This document shows, in pieces, positions 45,903 through 54,175 of a stretch of 64,000 nt of DNA. Position numbers and translations under genes: made by a program. Position 1 is the first letter of the stretch, and each line of letters starts with the position of its first letter. The DNA lies in NCBI GenBank assembly GCA_039819665.1, contig JBCBRM010000033.1:1-64000 (forward strand). The letters run 5' to 3'. Under the pieces are notes generated by a model that worked only from the letters and a program-made list of their open reading frames with translations, was not told where the DNA came from and did no database searches. Source of the DNA: JAWPMV01 sp039819665 (GTDB lineage: Bacteria; Bacteroidota; Bacteroidia; J057).

Positions 45903-47663
45903 ATGAGTACAACAGCGAATTTCAAGGTAGACCCCAGACTTGCGTCCTTGCTAGGTGAAAATTACCGTTCCACCGAACTGGCAATCAAAGAACTGATTGA
46001 TAATGCCTTTGATGCGGATGCAGAGCATGTTTGGGTGCAATTACCTAAACCGCTTACCAATGATCCTATTATCATCAAAGATGATGGTACCGGAATGACT
46101 GAGCAGGAAGTTCGCAATGAATATCTTAATATTGCCAGTAGTCGTGTTTCCCGCAAAGGAGAGCGTACCCGCCTGAAAAACCGTCTGGTCAAAGGACGCA
46201 AAGGAATTGGTAAGTTTGCCGGTCTTATGGTGGCTTCTCGTATGGAGATAAAAACCTGTACAAGAGGAACTTCTACTCACCTTACCATATGGAGAGATGA
46301 ATTGATCAGGGCTCGTCATGATCTTGAGCAGATCAACCTTCCTATTAAGATAGAGGCTTGTGATACGGAAGAAGGAGGGACAGAGATCATTTTGAGTGGG
46401 ATTAATCAAAATTTCACCTTCCCTAATCCCGAAAGACTTAGAAGGCTATTAGTACTGGAATATGGGCGTCTCGCAGACTTCAAAGTCTTTGTGGATGGCG
46501 AAATGGTGGATATTGAAGATATCCCCGGAACCCAATACGAGGAAGAGATCAGTCTTTCTGATGGCTCGACAGCTAATATTCGATTCACCATCTCCGATGG
46601 GAAGACTGCATTAAAGCAATCCGGCATAGCGGTGAGGGTTGGAGGCAAGATTGTTGGCGAGCCTCGATACTTTGGATTAAACGAATACGAAGATATACCT
46701 CCCCGTCTCTTGAAAAGAGTATTTGGAGAAGTGAGAGCAGACGCTTTAGAAGCCGATGTTACCGCTGACTGGGGAGCCATTATTGACAATAGTCGGGTTT
46801 TGTCTGAACTAGGCGAAAAGGTCCGACCCATTCTGCACCAATCTTTTAATGAAGTTTACAATTTTGAGGTAAACCTGTCCAAAACCCGCCTTAAGAAAGG
46901 GATCACTAGTGGGCTTGAAAAGCTTCCCCCTTATCGGAGACGCTTTGCAGAAAGAGCCCTGGACCAGGTACTCAAAAAGTTCTTTGGAGAGAGTGAAACG
47001 AGAATTTCTACCGTCATTTCTTTACTCATGGATTCCTTTGAAAAGAATGACTATTGGATGGTTATGCAACAGTTGGAGGAAACGCGAGAAGGAAAGGTAG
47101 AGGAAATTGCCGATGCTTTCTCAGAATTTGGGATGCTGGATGTAGCATTGATTGCTCAGCAATCTACGCACCGTCTCAGCTTACTCAATGATCTTGAAAA
47201 ACTGATTTCCAACCCAAACACCCAGCCCGATCAGCTCTTAAAGGCATTATCCAGCAACCTCTGGATTCTCGGAAATCAGTACAACCTCGTCGCCACCAAT
47301 AGCGAACTGCAATCGGTGATTGACATGTACATCAGTCATAAGTTTACGAATGGGCATGCCAAGCATGCACCCAATCTATTGTTGCTGCAGGATTTCAATA
47401 AAGGATTCCTGTTGCTCAATCTTAAAAGGCCCGATGACGCCATAGAGTTGCTAGACAGAAGGCAAGCCAAAGAGATCAAAGCAGATCTAAAAGTCTATTT
47501 GCCACAAAGAGATATTGAAGTCATCATCATCGGTGGAGCCCTTAGCCAGGGCATGGTGGAGCAAAAAGCTTCAGCCGATATTAAATTTTTATCGTATCAG
47601 GGCATGATCAGCGATGCCCGTGTTCAGTTGAACTGGTTGATCGGCGAATTGAAGAAACGTTAG
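45903..47663 (+). CDS. GHKL (MutL/MORC-like) ATPase with degenerate PD-(D/E)XK-like C-terminal domain
   Basis: 586 residues from ATG 45903. The N-terminal ATPase has the Bergerat-fold motifs ELIDNAFDAD (N box, about residues 30-39), DDGTGM (G1, about 61-66) and GRKGIGKFAG (G2, about 99-108), so ATP binding looks intact. The middle is a transducer-like and helical region. The last roughly 100 residues (PNLLLLQDFNKGFLLLNLKRP ... EVIIIGG, here at P490 and K508) resemble restriction-type nuclease domains that usually read PDLLLL...LLIELKRP; the acidic positions are N491 and N506. It is a solitary gene flanked by terminators at both ends. A defence or DNA-quality role is inferred. Confidence 0.75.
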   Translation: MSTTANFKVDPRLASLLGENYRSTELAIKELIDNAFDADAEHVWVQLPKPLTNDPIIIKDDGTGMTEQEVRNEYLNIASSRVSRKGERTRLKNRLVKGRKGIGKFAGLMVASRMEIKTCTRGTSTHLTIWRDELIRARHDLEQINLPIKIEACDTEEGGTEIILSGINQNFTFPNPERLRRLLVLEYGRLADFKVFVDGEMVDIEDIPGTQYEEEISLSDGSTANIRFTISDGKTALKQSGIAVRVGGKIVGEPRYFGLNEYEDIPPRLLKRVFGEVRADALEADVTADWGAIIDNSRVLSELGEKVRPILHQSFNEVYNFEVNLSKTRLKKGITSGLEKLPPYRRRFAERALDQVLKKFFGESETRISTVISLLMDSFEKNDYWMVMQQLEETREGKVEEIADAFSEFGMLDVALIAQQSTHRLSLLNDLEKLISNPNTQPDQLLKALSSNLWILGNQYNLVATNSELQSVIDMYISHKFTNGHAKHAPNLLLLQDFNKGFLLLNLKRPDDAIELLDRRQAKEIKADLKVYLPQRDIEVIIIGGALSQGMVEQKASADIKFLSYQGMISDARVQLNWLIGELKKR

Positions 47664-47703
47664 TTGCACGGTTAAAGGTCAACAGACTGGACAAAATTTT
47701 TGA

Positions 47704-47737
47704 GCGCAAGGGGCCACAGCCTTGCGCTTTTTTCTTT
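47704..47737 (+). terminator. Intrinsic terminator of the GHKL ATPase gene
   Basis: GCGCAAGG / CCTTGCGC stem around eight bases, followed by TTTTTTCTTTT, 40 bases after the stop. Confidence 0.85.
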
Positions 47738-47937
47738 TCCACAAGTAATATCAAAGCCAAGTTGTAATTAAAAGACTGTTCAATAAAAAGTGAATAGGCG
47801 AATAGGGGCAATATGTCGCTATTTCAGTAATTACAGTTAGTGTAATATATTTAACTGGAATAGTTTCTTTGTTGAATTTAATCCCTGTACCTTTAAGACA
47901 TCTTATTAGGCATTACGCCAGATACAGAAGCTAGGGG

Positions 47938-47983
47938 TTAGGGTTGACTCTCCCAAATTGGGATTGAGTCCCCTAATTTTTTT
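47938..47983 (+). terminator. Long palindromic terminator
   Basis: TTAGGG-GACTC-TCCCA / TGGGA-GAGTC-CCCTAA, interrupted only by symmetric TT bulges, followed by TTTTTTT. Confidence 0.75.
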
Positions 47984-48000
47984 AGGGCTATTAAGTTTAA

Positions 48001-48037
48001 AAGCGAGACCATTTTGAGGGTTTCGCTTTTCTTTTTT
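48001..48037 (+). terminator. Second intrinsic terminator
   Basis: AAGCGAGACC pairs with GGTTTCGCTT (one G-T) around eight bases, followed by TTCTTTTTT. Confidence 0.75.
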
Positions 48038-48063
48038 AAAGAATTTGAAGCTCAGGGGCATAT

Positions 48064-48095
48064 AAAAAAATGTCCCGGGTAAAAATACCCGGGAC
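48064..48095 (-). terminator. Minus-strand intrinsic terminator
   Basis: Perfect ten-base stem GTCCCGGGTA / TACCCGGGAC with loop AAAA; on the minus strand it is followed by ATTTTTTT. It lies about 190 bases beyond the terminator of the nearest minus-strand gene. Confidence 0.75.
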
Positions 48096-48282
48096 GGCTG
48101 TTAATCATTTCTCAAGGCGGCTATTGAGAATTATACTTATTGAAATCTTACACTAATTTACGAATTATTTCTGGTATTTGTTGCCTTAGTCCCGACGAAA
48201 TTACGGACTTTCTGACATCACTGATATAATCGAAAATCAGGATCAAACGAGAATGCAGAATGAATGATTTCCTGTTTTTCCT

Positions 48283-48316
48283 AAAAATGCCCTCACCTTC
48301 CACTAAGGGCCTTTTT
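48283..48316 (-). terminator. Intrinsic terminator of the barrel-fusion gene (bidirectional)
   Basis: GCCCT / AGGGC stem with flanking A-run and T-run on both sides, loop of 12 bases; 64 bases beyond the stop at 48380. Confidence 0.65.
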
Positions 48317-48379
48317 AGACAAAAAAATGTTTATTGAAATTAAATTTCGACTAGCTGACTAATACAAAAAGGAATAGTC

Positions 48380-50422
48380 TTATTTTCCGGAAAATCCATA
48401 AATAACTGAGAAAGCCAGACCAACTGTATACATTTTCTTTCTCAGGTTTAGAGAACCTGATCCCTTGGTTTGTTGCAAACTTAGTAAGGTATAAGGTTCT
48501 GCCTGTATAGCCAGGTTGTTATCAAAGCGATATTCAAGTCCGGCGGAGAGGTTGATAGTTCCAGGATAGGTATTGAAGCTCCAGTCCTGGGTCTGTGGAT
48601 CTCCAGAAAGGTCCTCAGTAAGCTGGAATGGCAAAGAAGAACCGATTTCGTCCCCTTCCCAAAGTCTGTAACTTTCCTTCAATGATACCATAGGTACAAG
48701 ACCTCCCTGTACATAGATAGAAAGATTTCCTTTAGAAGGAGCGTAAGCCCTCAGGAGAAGCGGTAATTGAACCAATTCGAGGTCGGCACTGATAAACTGA
48801 TCTACAGCCTGAATTTCACCGCTATTGGCGCCCTGACGCAAATATTGGAAAGCGTGGTCGAAATGACGTCTTTCATAGTTCAGGCCTGTTACAAAATGTA
48901 GATTCCCTTTTATATTAAACTCTGCTCTCAGCCCAGCTCGAAAAGTTTCACCCAGTTTTCTCGCAGATGTTGATCTTAATGCATTGAGTTCGACTGCTGA
49001 CTTGGATGAGCCCGCAAATAAACCGATGCGGAAAGGTGATCTTCTTCTTTTAAAGATAGAGATCTGCTTGATGCCTTTAGAATGAGACTCTCTACTCATC
49101 ATCCAGGGATTGGCAAAAGCTTTAAAAGGAATTTCTCTTAGGAATCCTTCTCGACGTGGTCCCACCATATCAATCTTGGGATCAGCTTTTTTACTTTTTT
49201 CCTCATTTTGCCTGGTTTCAAATGGCACTCCATCTACCAGGTTAGGATCGATCTCAAAATCAAGGGCAGGTTGCGCCTCAAGACGCTGAGGGGAACTGAT
49301 TCCTGCTGCAACGGACTCGAAGGCCAATTCTCCAGCACCGGAAACAATATCTGTGCTATTTAGCAACGTACTTACTACAGGTGTTTTGCTAGTTGCCGTA
49401 GTAGGTGTACTCGACCTTGAAGCGATGACATTATCAATCATGTCTACCTCAGAAGGACTGTTTTCAAGTTTAATGTCATCTGATGCTGCTTCCCTATCTC
49501 CATTTATAATGCTGGAGATAAAGCTACTAGCAGGGTTGCGACCATCTTTACCAATCCAAAAAGGAGCGACAAGGAATAAAATCAATACAGAGGCAGCTGC
49601 AAGATAACGTGCCTGACCATACCAGGGAAGTGGGATAGGTACAGCTGTGTCTTCGTCTTCCTGTAAACGGGCTTTCATCGCTTTCCAATCCCCTTTGAGC
49701 GGGGCAATACTCATGAAAGCAAACTTCTCCTGGAAAGTCGTGTAAAGAGGCTGATTAAGCTTGTCTTCCATAGCTCTCCAATCTCCATGAGAAGCAGTCA
49801 TTTCAACTCCTTCTAGACTTTCTCTGACATCACTGAGGAAAGTATCCCCATCGATAAGACGAGCCATCTCCTTCCAATCCTGCGGGGCAGCATTAAGGCT
49901 TATGGCTGCAAGCTTACTTTTAACCTGCTCGTCGAAATTTTCTTCTATACGCGACTCAAAAGCCTCCCAGTCTCCCTGTTGGGCTTCGAGTTCAAACTGT
50001 GCTAATTGTTCTCTCACACGGGTATCTATGACAGACTCATCCAGTTGTGAGGCAAAAGCATTCCAATCTTCTTGCTTCATATCTATCTCATAGTTATGAA
50101 GACCTTTTGCTATGGTTGTATCAAATGGATTTTCATCCAATTCAGTAGCAATAAGTCCCCAATCGGAAGGATTGAGGTCTATTTCGTGAGAAGAGAGAAT
50201 GTCTTTGATTTGAATATCAAAAGCTTCATTGAGAAGCGCATTGAGTTTAGGCCAGTCTTGTGGATCTGCACTGACCTCATAAGTAGCTAATTTTTTAGCA
50301 ATATGATTTTCCAGCGCCGTGCTAAACTTATCCGAAAGGATTTTCCAATCCCTGGGATCAAGCAGTAGCTCGAGCTGTTTGAGCTTTTGTTTAATTAATT
50401 CTTCTATGTGTTGATCATGCAT
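48380..50422 (-). CDS. Anti-sigma-like membrane protein: eight DW repeats, one membrane helix, C-terminal outer-membrane-type barrel domain
   Basis: About 680 residues from ATG 50422 (GGAAGG eight bases upstream); a GTG at 50431 would add three. Residues 1-260 hold eight repeats of about 33 residues, each with [DEGR]DWxxMxxxL or a close variant (RDWKIL, QDWPKL, SDWGLI, EDWNAF, GDWEAF, QDWKEM, GDWRAM, GDWKAM). A single hydrophobic helix is at about 270-290 (LAAASVLILFLVAPFWIG). After a polar linker, about residues 460-680 alternate as strands ending in aromatic residues, like PorT/OmpA-type barrels (FAGSSKSA ... GLAFSVIYGFSGK). It overlaps the sigma gene upstream, so it likely regulates it. 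Confidence 0.7.
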   Translation of the reverse strand: MHDQHIEELIKQKLKQLELLLDPRDWKILSDKFSTALENHIAKKLATYEVSADPQDWPKLNALLNEAFDIQIKDILSSHEIDLNPSDWGLIATELDENPFDTTIAKGLHNYEIDMKQEDWNAFASQLDESVIDTRVREQLAQFELEAQQGDWEAFESRIEENFDEQVKSKLAAISLNAAPQDWKEMARLIDGDTFLSDVRESLEGVEMTASHGDWRAMEDKLNQPLYTTFQEKFAFMSIAPLKGDWKAMKARLQEDEDTAVPIPLPWYGQARYLAAASVLILFLVAPFWIGKDGRNPASSFISSIINGDREAASDDIKLENSPSEVDMIDNVIASRSSTPTTATSKTPVVSTLLNSTDIVSGAGELAFESVAAGISSPQRLEAQPALDFEIDPNLVDGVPFETRQNEEKSKKADPKIDMVGPRREGFLREIPFKAFANPWMMSRESHSKGIKQISIFKRRRSPFRIGLFAGSSKSAVELNALRSTSARKLGETFRAGLRAEFNIKGNLHFVTGLNYERRHFDHAFQYLRQGANSGEIQAVDQFISADLELVQLPLLLRAYAPSKGNLSIYVQGGLVPMVSLKESYRLWEGDEIGSSLPFQLTEDLSGDPQTQDWSFNTYPGTINLSAGLEYRFDNNLAIQAEPYTLLSLQQTKGSGSLNLRKKMYTVGLAFSVIYGFSGK

Positions 50423-50987
50423 AGCTTTCACCTTCCACCTTCTTAATCATGCGAGATTTAAGAATCATTTGCTGCAACTTAGAGCGTGCTTTTGCAAGGT
50501 TAGACTTTGAAGTACCTTCACTTATTCCCAACATTTTACCTATCTCTTTATGAGCGTATCCTTCAATTACATATAAGTTAAAGACAGTTCTATAAGCGGG
50601 GGAAAGCTTTTGAACCATACCCAGTATTTCCTCTGCGGACATTTCAGATACCACATCCTGGACATCAATTTCATGTACTGCATGGTTAATCTCAACCAGG
50701 TTGGGCCGTTTGGCCATCTTTCGATAGTGGTCTATTGAGGTATTGATCATGATTCTTCTGATCCATGCCCCCAGATTTGTACCTTTTGAATATTTGTGAA
50801 GATTACGGAAAACCTTCATAAATCCTTCGTGAAGTACATCTCTGGCTTCATCCCGGTCATAGGTGTATCGCATGCAAACCACCATCATGCTGCCATAATA
50901 TTTTTCATATAGCAGTTTCTGGTATTTGCGGCCTCCATCGAGACAGCCTTTTACGATTTCATCTTCTTGATAATCAGATAATCTCAT
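50415..50987 (-). CDS. ECF-type RNA polymerase sigma factor
   Basis: 190 residues. Region 2 reads YDRDEARDVLHEGFMKVFRNLHKY (here split at DVL), with TNLGAWIRRIMINTSIDHYRK after it; region 4 has LSPAYRTVFNLYVIEGYAHKEIGKMLGISEGTSKSNLAKARSKL, also two runs, the helix-turn-helix that reads the -35 element. It should direct RNA polymerase to a small set of promoters. The downstream gene overlaps it by 8 (ATG) or 17 (GTG) bases and is probably its membrane anti-sigma partner. A TATTTTTG element lies about 70 bases upstream. Confidence 0.9.
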   Translation of the reverse strand: MRLSDYQEDEIVKGCLDGGRKYQKLLYEKYYGSMMVVCMRYTYDRDEARDVLHEGFMKVFRNLHKYSKGTNLGAWIRRIMINTSIDHYRKMAKRPNLVEINHAVHEIDVQDVVSEMSAEEILGMVQKLSPAYRTVFNLYVIEGYAHKEIGKMLGISEGTSKSNLAKARSKLQQMILKSRMIKKVEGESYA

Positions 50988-51056
50988 ACCTGTGAAGTTA
51001 AATTATAAACGTCGCGAATTCTGAAAGAGTTGCCCGTTAATCCAAGCTTTATAATA

Positions 51057-51064
51057 CAAAAATA
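51057..51064 (-). promoter_or_regulatory. TAnnTTTG element upstream of the sigma factor gene
   Basis: TATTTTTG on the minus strand, about 70 bases before the sigma gene start. Match 8 of 8 to the consensus; strength unknown. Confidence 0.35.
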
Positions 51065-51113
51065 TTTTTCAATTCCAATGTCTGCTCCCTCACAGTTTCT
51101 CCAATTATTTGAT

Positions 51114-51121
51114 TATCTTTG
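51114..51121 (+). promoter_or_regulatory. TAnnTTTG element upstream of recQ
   Basis: TATCTTTG, 137 bases before the recQ GTG. It may drive recQ with a long leader. Confidence 0.35.
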
Positions 51122-51257
51122 TTTATGAAATTTTAAATGCTCCTGATACAATAGGTTTTTTGCATTTATCATTCATAACTGAGAATTAAATTGCTTATCT
51201 TAATTACCTTATCCTTTTTAGAAATTTAGCCAGCGTTAAAACAATTAGGCGATCACG

Positions 51258-53450
51258 GTGAAAGAACAACTTGCGACAAGAGACAACAAGCTGCACGAGG
51301 CATTAAAGAACTCCTTTGGGTACGACGAGTTCAGAGGAAGGCAACAGGAAGTGATTGAAAACCTGCTAGCAGGCAATAATACTTTCGTAATTATGCCTAC
51401 GGGTGCAGGAAAATCCCTTTGCTATCAACTTCCTGCGATCATGATGGAGGGTACAGCCCTCGTGATCTCTCCCCTTATTGCCCTGATGAAAAATCAGGTC
51501 GATCAGCTTAATGCATTTGGTATTGAAGCTGGCTACTTAAATAGTAGCATGAATAGAGGGGATTATGAAGCCGTTAAACACAAAGTACTGAGCGGTAAGT
51601 TAAAACTGCTTTATGTAGCTCCTGAATCCTTGGTCAAGGAAGAGTTTATCGAATTTCTCAAACAGGCCAGGGTCAGTTTTATGGCGGTTGATGAGGCTCA
51701 CTGTATTTCAGAATGGGGACATGACTTTCGCCCGGAATACAGAAGGATCAGGGAAATGCTCAATAGAATCGGTCAGGTGCCTATCATTGCCCTCACCGCT
51801 ACCGCTACTCCCAAAGTAAGACAAGACATCATCCACAATCTTCATATTGAAGATGCAGAGGTTTACCTGACCTCTTTCAACCGAGACAATCTTTATTATG
51901 AAATCCGTCCCAAGGTTACGAATAGTAATGCCACGACAGAGATCATTAAATATATCAAGCAGAATCCCGGAAAATCTGGAATTGTTTACTGTTTGAGTAG
52001 AAGGAAAGTAGAAGAAAATGCAGAGATCCTGAATGTAAACGGGATCAAGGCAGTTCCTTATCATGCAGGCTTGGATGCTTCTACCCGTAGCCGACACCAG
52101 GATATGTTCCTCAATGAGGACGTCCAGGTTGTAGTCGCTACCATTGCCTTCGGAATGGGGATCGATAAGCCTGACGTACGTTTTGTGATTCATTATGATG
52201 TACCCAAAAGTATAGAAAGCTATTACCAGGAGACAGGCAGAGGTGGAAGAGATGGACTGGAAGGAAACTGCCTGCTGTTTTACGATTTTAATGATATCGT
52301 GAAACTGGAAAAGTTCATGAAGGATAAGCCGGTGAGCGAAAGAGAATCGGGCAAGCATCTGCTATACGAAATGGCTGCTTTTGCAGAGTCCGGAAGTTGT
52401 CGTCGCAAACAAATGTTGCACTATTTTGGGGAGAGCTATGATGAGTCTGCCTGCAACAATATGTGCGACAACTGTCGCTACCCGAAAGAGAACTTTAATG
52501 CGACCAAATATGTGGACATGGCCTTGAGAGTCGTGAAAGCGGTTAATGAAAAATTTGGTCAGTCTGATTTGATCCATATCCTCCAGGGAATCAATAACCA
52601 GAACATTGTGTTGTATGAGCACAATATGCTAGAGGAGTATGGAAAAGGGAGTGATATGGATGAAAGGCAATGGAAGTCCATATTCAGCCAGCTAATTATC
52701 GAAGATTTTCTAATTAAAGATATCGATGAGTATGGCGTGATAAAATTAGGTCCCAAGGGGATTGCCTTCCTTAAAAAGCCACAGGAAATCAAGCTTATTA
52801 AATACCAGGACCTCAGTGAACTCAAAAAGAATCATGAGCCGGTAGAAAAATTTAATACTTACGACAGTACCCTCTTCGATAAGCTGAAGGTATTGAGGAA
52901 AAAGATTGCGAAAGAAAAGAAGATTCCTCCTTATGTTGTATTTCAGGATCCTTCTTTGGAGGATATGGCTACCAAGTATCCCCTGAGTATGACAGAGTTT
53001 CGCAATATCATAGGCGTTGGAGAAGGAAAAGCGCGCAAGTTTGCGGCTCCTTTCATTAAACTCATCAAGGACTATGTTGAGGTCAACAATATCGAGCGTA
53101 CCACAGATGTGGTTGTAAGATCGGCTGCCAGAAAGTCCATGAATAAGCTATTCATTATTCAACATGTGGATCGTAAAACGCCTTTAGATCAAATTGCAGA
53201 GATCAAAGGCCTGGAGTACACAGATTTACTAGAAAATGTAGAACAGATTGTTTATTCCGGGACCAGACTGAATATAGACTACTTTATAGAGGATCAGATG
53301 GACGATGATAAGATCGATGAAATCTATGATTATTTCATGAGTTCTGATACCGATAGCCTGGATGAAGCTGAAAATGAGCTGGGATTGGAATATGCCAGAG
53401 AGGAAATTCAACTTGTAAGGATAAAGTTTATATCAGAAGTGGGTAATTAA
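51258..53450 (+). CDS. recQ: ATP-dependent DNA helicase RecQ
   Basis: 730 residues from a GTG at 51258. Superfamily 2 motifs are complete: motif 0 with FRGRQQEVI, motif I MPTGAGKSLCYQLPA, motif II DEAHCISEWGHDFRPEY (DEAH), motif III LTATATP, and motif VI QETGRGGRDG, followed by the zinc-binding region with four Cys (CRRKQML ... CDNCRYP), the winged-helix part, and an HRDC domain (about residues 555-625). It unwinds DNA 3' to 5' during repair and replication restart. The gene is monocistronic or leads into the small protein that follows. Confidence 0.95.
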   Translation: MKEQLATRDNKLHEALKNSFGYDEFRGRQQEVIENLLAGNNTFVIMPTGAGKSLCYQLPAIMMEGTALVISPLIALMKNQVDQLNAFGIEAGYLNSSMNRGDYEAVKHKVLSGKLKLLYVAPESLVKEEFIEFLKQARVSFMAVDEAHCISEWGHDFRPEYRRIREMLNRIGQVPIIALTATATPKVRQDIIHNLHIEDAEVYLTSFNRDNLYYEIRPKVTNSNATTEIIKYIKQNPGKSGIVYCLSRRKVEENAEILNVNGIKAVPYHAGLDASTRSRHQDMFLNEDVQVVVATIAFGMGIDKPDVRFVIHYDVPKSIESYYQETGRGGRDGLEGNCLLFYDFNDIVKLEKFMKDKPVSERESGKHLLYEMAAFAESGSCRRKQMLHYFGESYDESACNNMCDNCRYPKENFNATKYVDMALRVVKAVNEKFGQSDLIHILQGINNQNIVLYEHNMLEEYGKGSDMDERQWKSIFSQLIIEDFLIKDIDEYGVIKLGPKGIAFLKKPQEIKLIKYQDLSELKKNHEPVEKFNTYDSTLFDKLKVLRKKIAKEKKIPPYVVFQDPSLEDMATKYPLSMTEFRNIIGVGEGKARKFAAPFIKLIKDYVEVNNIERTTDVVVRSAARKSMNKLFIIQHVDRKTPLDQIAEIKGLEYTDLLENVEQIVYSGTRLNIDYFIEDQMDDDKIDEIYDYFMSSDTDSLDEAENELGLEYAREEIQLVRIKFISEVGN

Positions 53451-53462
53451 GCGCGGGATTTG

Positions 53463-53470
53463 TACTTTTG
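53463..53470 (+). promoter_or_regulatory. TAnnTTTG element upstream of the 183-residue protein gene
   Basis: TACTTTTG, 30 bases before the ATG at 53501. It overlaps a TTG that could otherwise be read as an in-frame start at 53468, and makes 53501 the better start. Confidence 0.5.
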
Positions 53471-53500
53471 TACTCAAACAACCCGAAAAATCAAGACCGT

Positions 53501-54052
53501 ATGGATATCGTAAAGGAACTCGAGAAGTTGGAAGACAAATATTATGGCGAGTGGGAAGAAGATAAAGGCCCGCTGATCGAAGAGATGACCAAGCTCCATA
53601 TGTCCGTTGGTGAAGACGAAGACAGTTTCAACAGATTTTTGGTTCAGACCGCAGAACGATTCGGGGGTAGCTATATCCCTTACTTATTTTGGGATAAACT
53701 TTCCTATTTTATCGATACCCCCGAAGAAAGATATTATATCCAGGAGCTGATTAAGGCTTTCGCTAATTCAAACTTTGATGATGACGAGCAAAGAATGCTA
53801 AAGCCGCTACTGGTTACCTATTTCGCCAAGGAAAAAGTATTTGAAATAAATAAACTCCGGGCTATGCTGATCGATAAAGCTCACCCAGAGGTTCGCGAGT
53901 ATTTCATGAACCTATTAAACTTTATCGAAAAGAATCAAAAGGCGACAGAAATGTATTGTGAGAAGTTTGAATTGCTGAAGACAGTTCATCCTGATTTTAG
54001 CTTATTGAGACTTCCTATTAGTGAACTGAGAGAAAAAATCCCTCAGGCTTAA
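53501..54052 (+). CDS. Helical cytoplasmic protein of unknown function
   Basis: 183 residues from ATG 53501. It has no signal peptide or membrane segment and looks all-helical, with a markedly acidic N terminus (LEKLEDKYYGEWEEDKGP) and mid-region DDDEQRMLKPLL. I recognise no family. A TTG start at 53468 would add eleven residues that overlap the promoter-like TACTTTTG. It follows recQ by about 50 bases on the same strand but the promoter element suggests separate expression. Confidence 0.55.
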   Translation: MDIVKELEKLEDKYYGEWEEDKGPLIEEMTKLHMSVGEDEDSFNRFLVQTAERFGGSYIPYLFWDKLSYFIDTPEERYYIQELIKAFANSNFDDDEQRMLKPLLVTYFAKEKVFEINKLRAMLIDKAHPEVREYFMNLLNFIEKNQKATEMYCEKFELLKTVHPDFSLLRLPISELREKIPQA

Positions 54053-54175
54053 ATCAAGCTTTCCCCACGTATTGAGTAAAACGCCCTTCGCCTTCGATTG
54101 ATAAACAAACGCAAAAGAATTGTTGAGCTGTCGATAGACACCTCTTTATTGTAATTGCTTACTCTTGTAACTGGA

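Larger units (their letters stand above)
47888..48037 (+). ncRNA. Candidate small RNA with tandem terminators
   Basis: A TTTG...TACCTTTA promoter-like pair (47868, 47888; 16 bases apart) precedes a short region with a GGC/GCC hairpin and then a long palindromic hairpin with seven Ts (47938-47983); a second hairpin with TTCTTTTTT follows at 48001-48037. There is no ORF and the upstream gene already ends at its own terminator (47704). RNA start and size are guesses. Confidence 0.35.
47738..48379. other. Gene-free stretch with five terminator-type hairpins on both strands
   Basis: Between the GHKL terminator and the barrel-fusion gene there is no convincing long ORF. It holds a promoter-like pair (TTTG 47868, TACCTTTA 47888), two + hairpins with T-runs (47938-47983, 48001-48037), and two minus-strand ones (48064-48095, 48283-48316). 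A minus-strand open frame of roughly 55 codons with no ATG reaches from 48310 to about 48145. It probably encodes one or two small RNAs. Confidence 0.5.

Noticed and set aside
51708..52358. 216-codon open frame on the minus strand inside recQ
   Set aside because: It lies antisense to the conserved helicase core, has no recognisable protein features and no promoter; a shadow of recQ codon bias.
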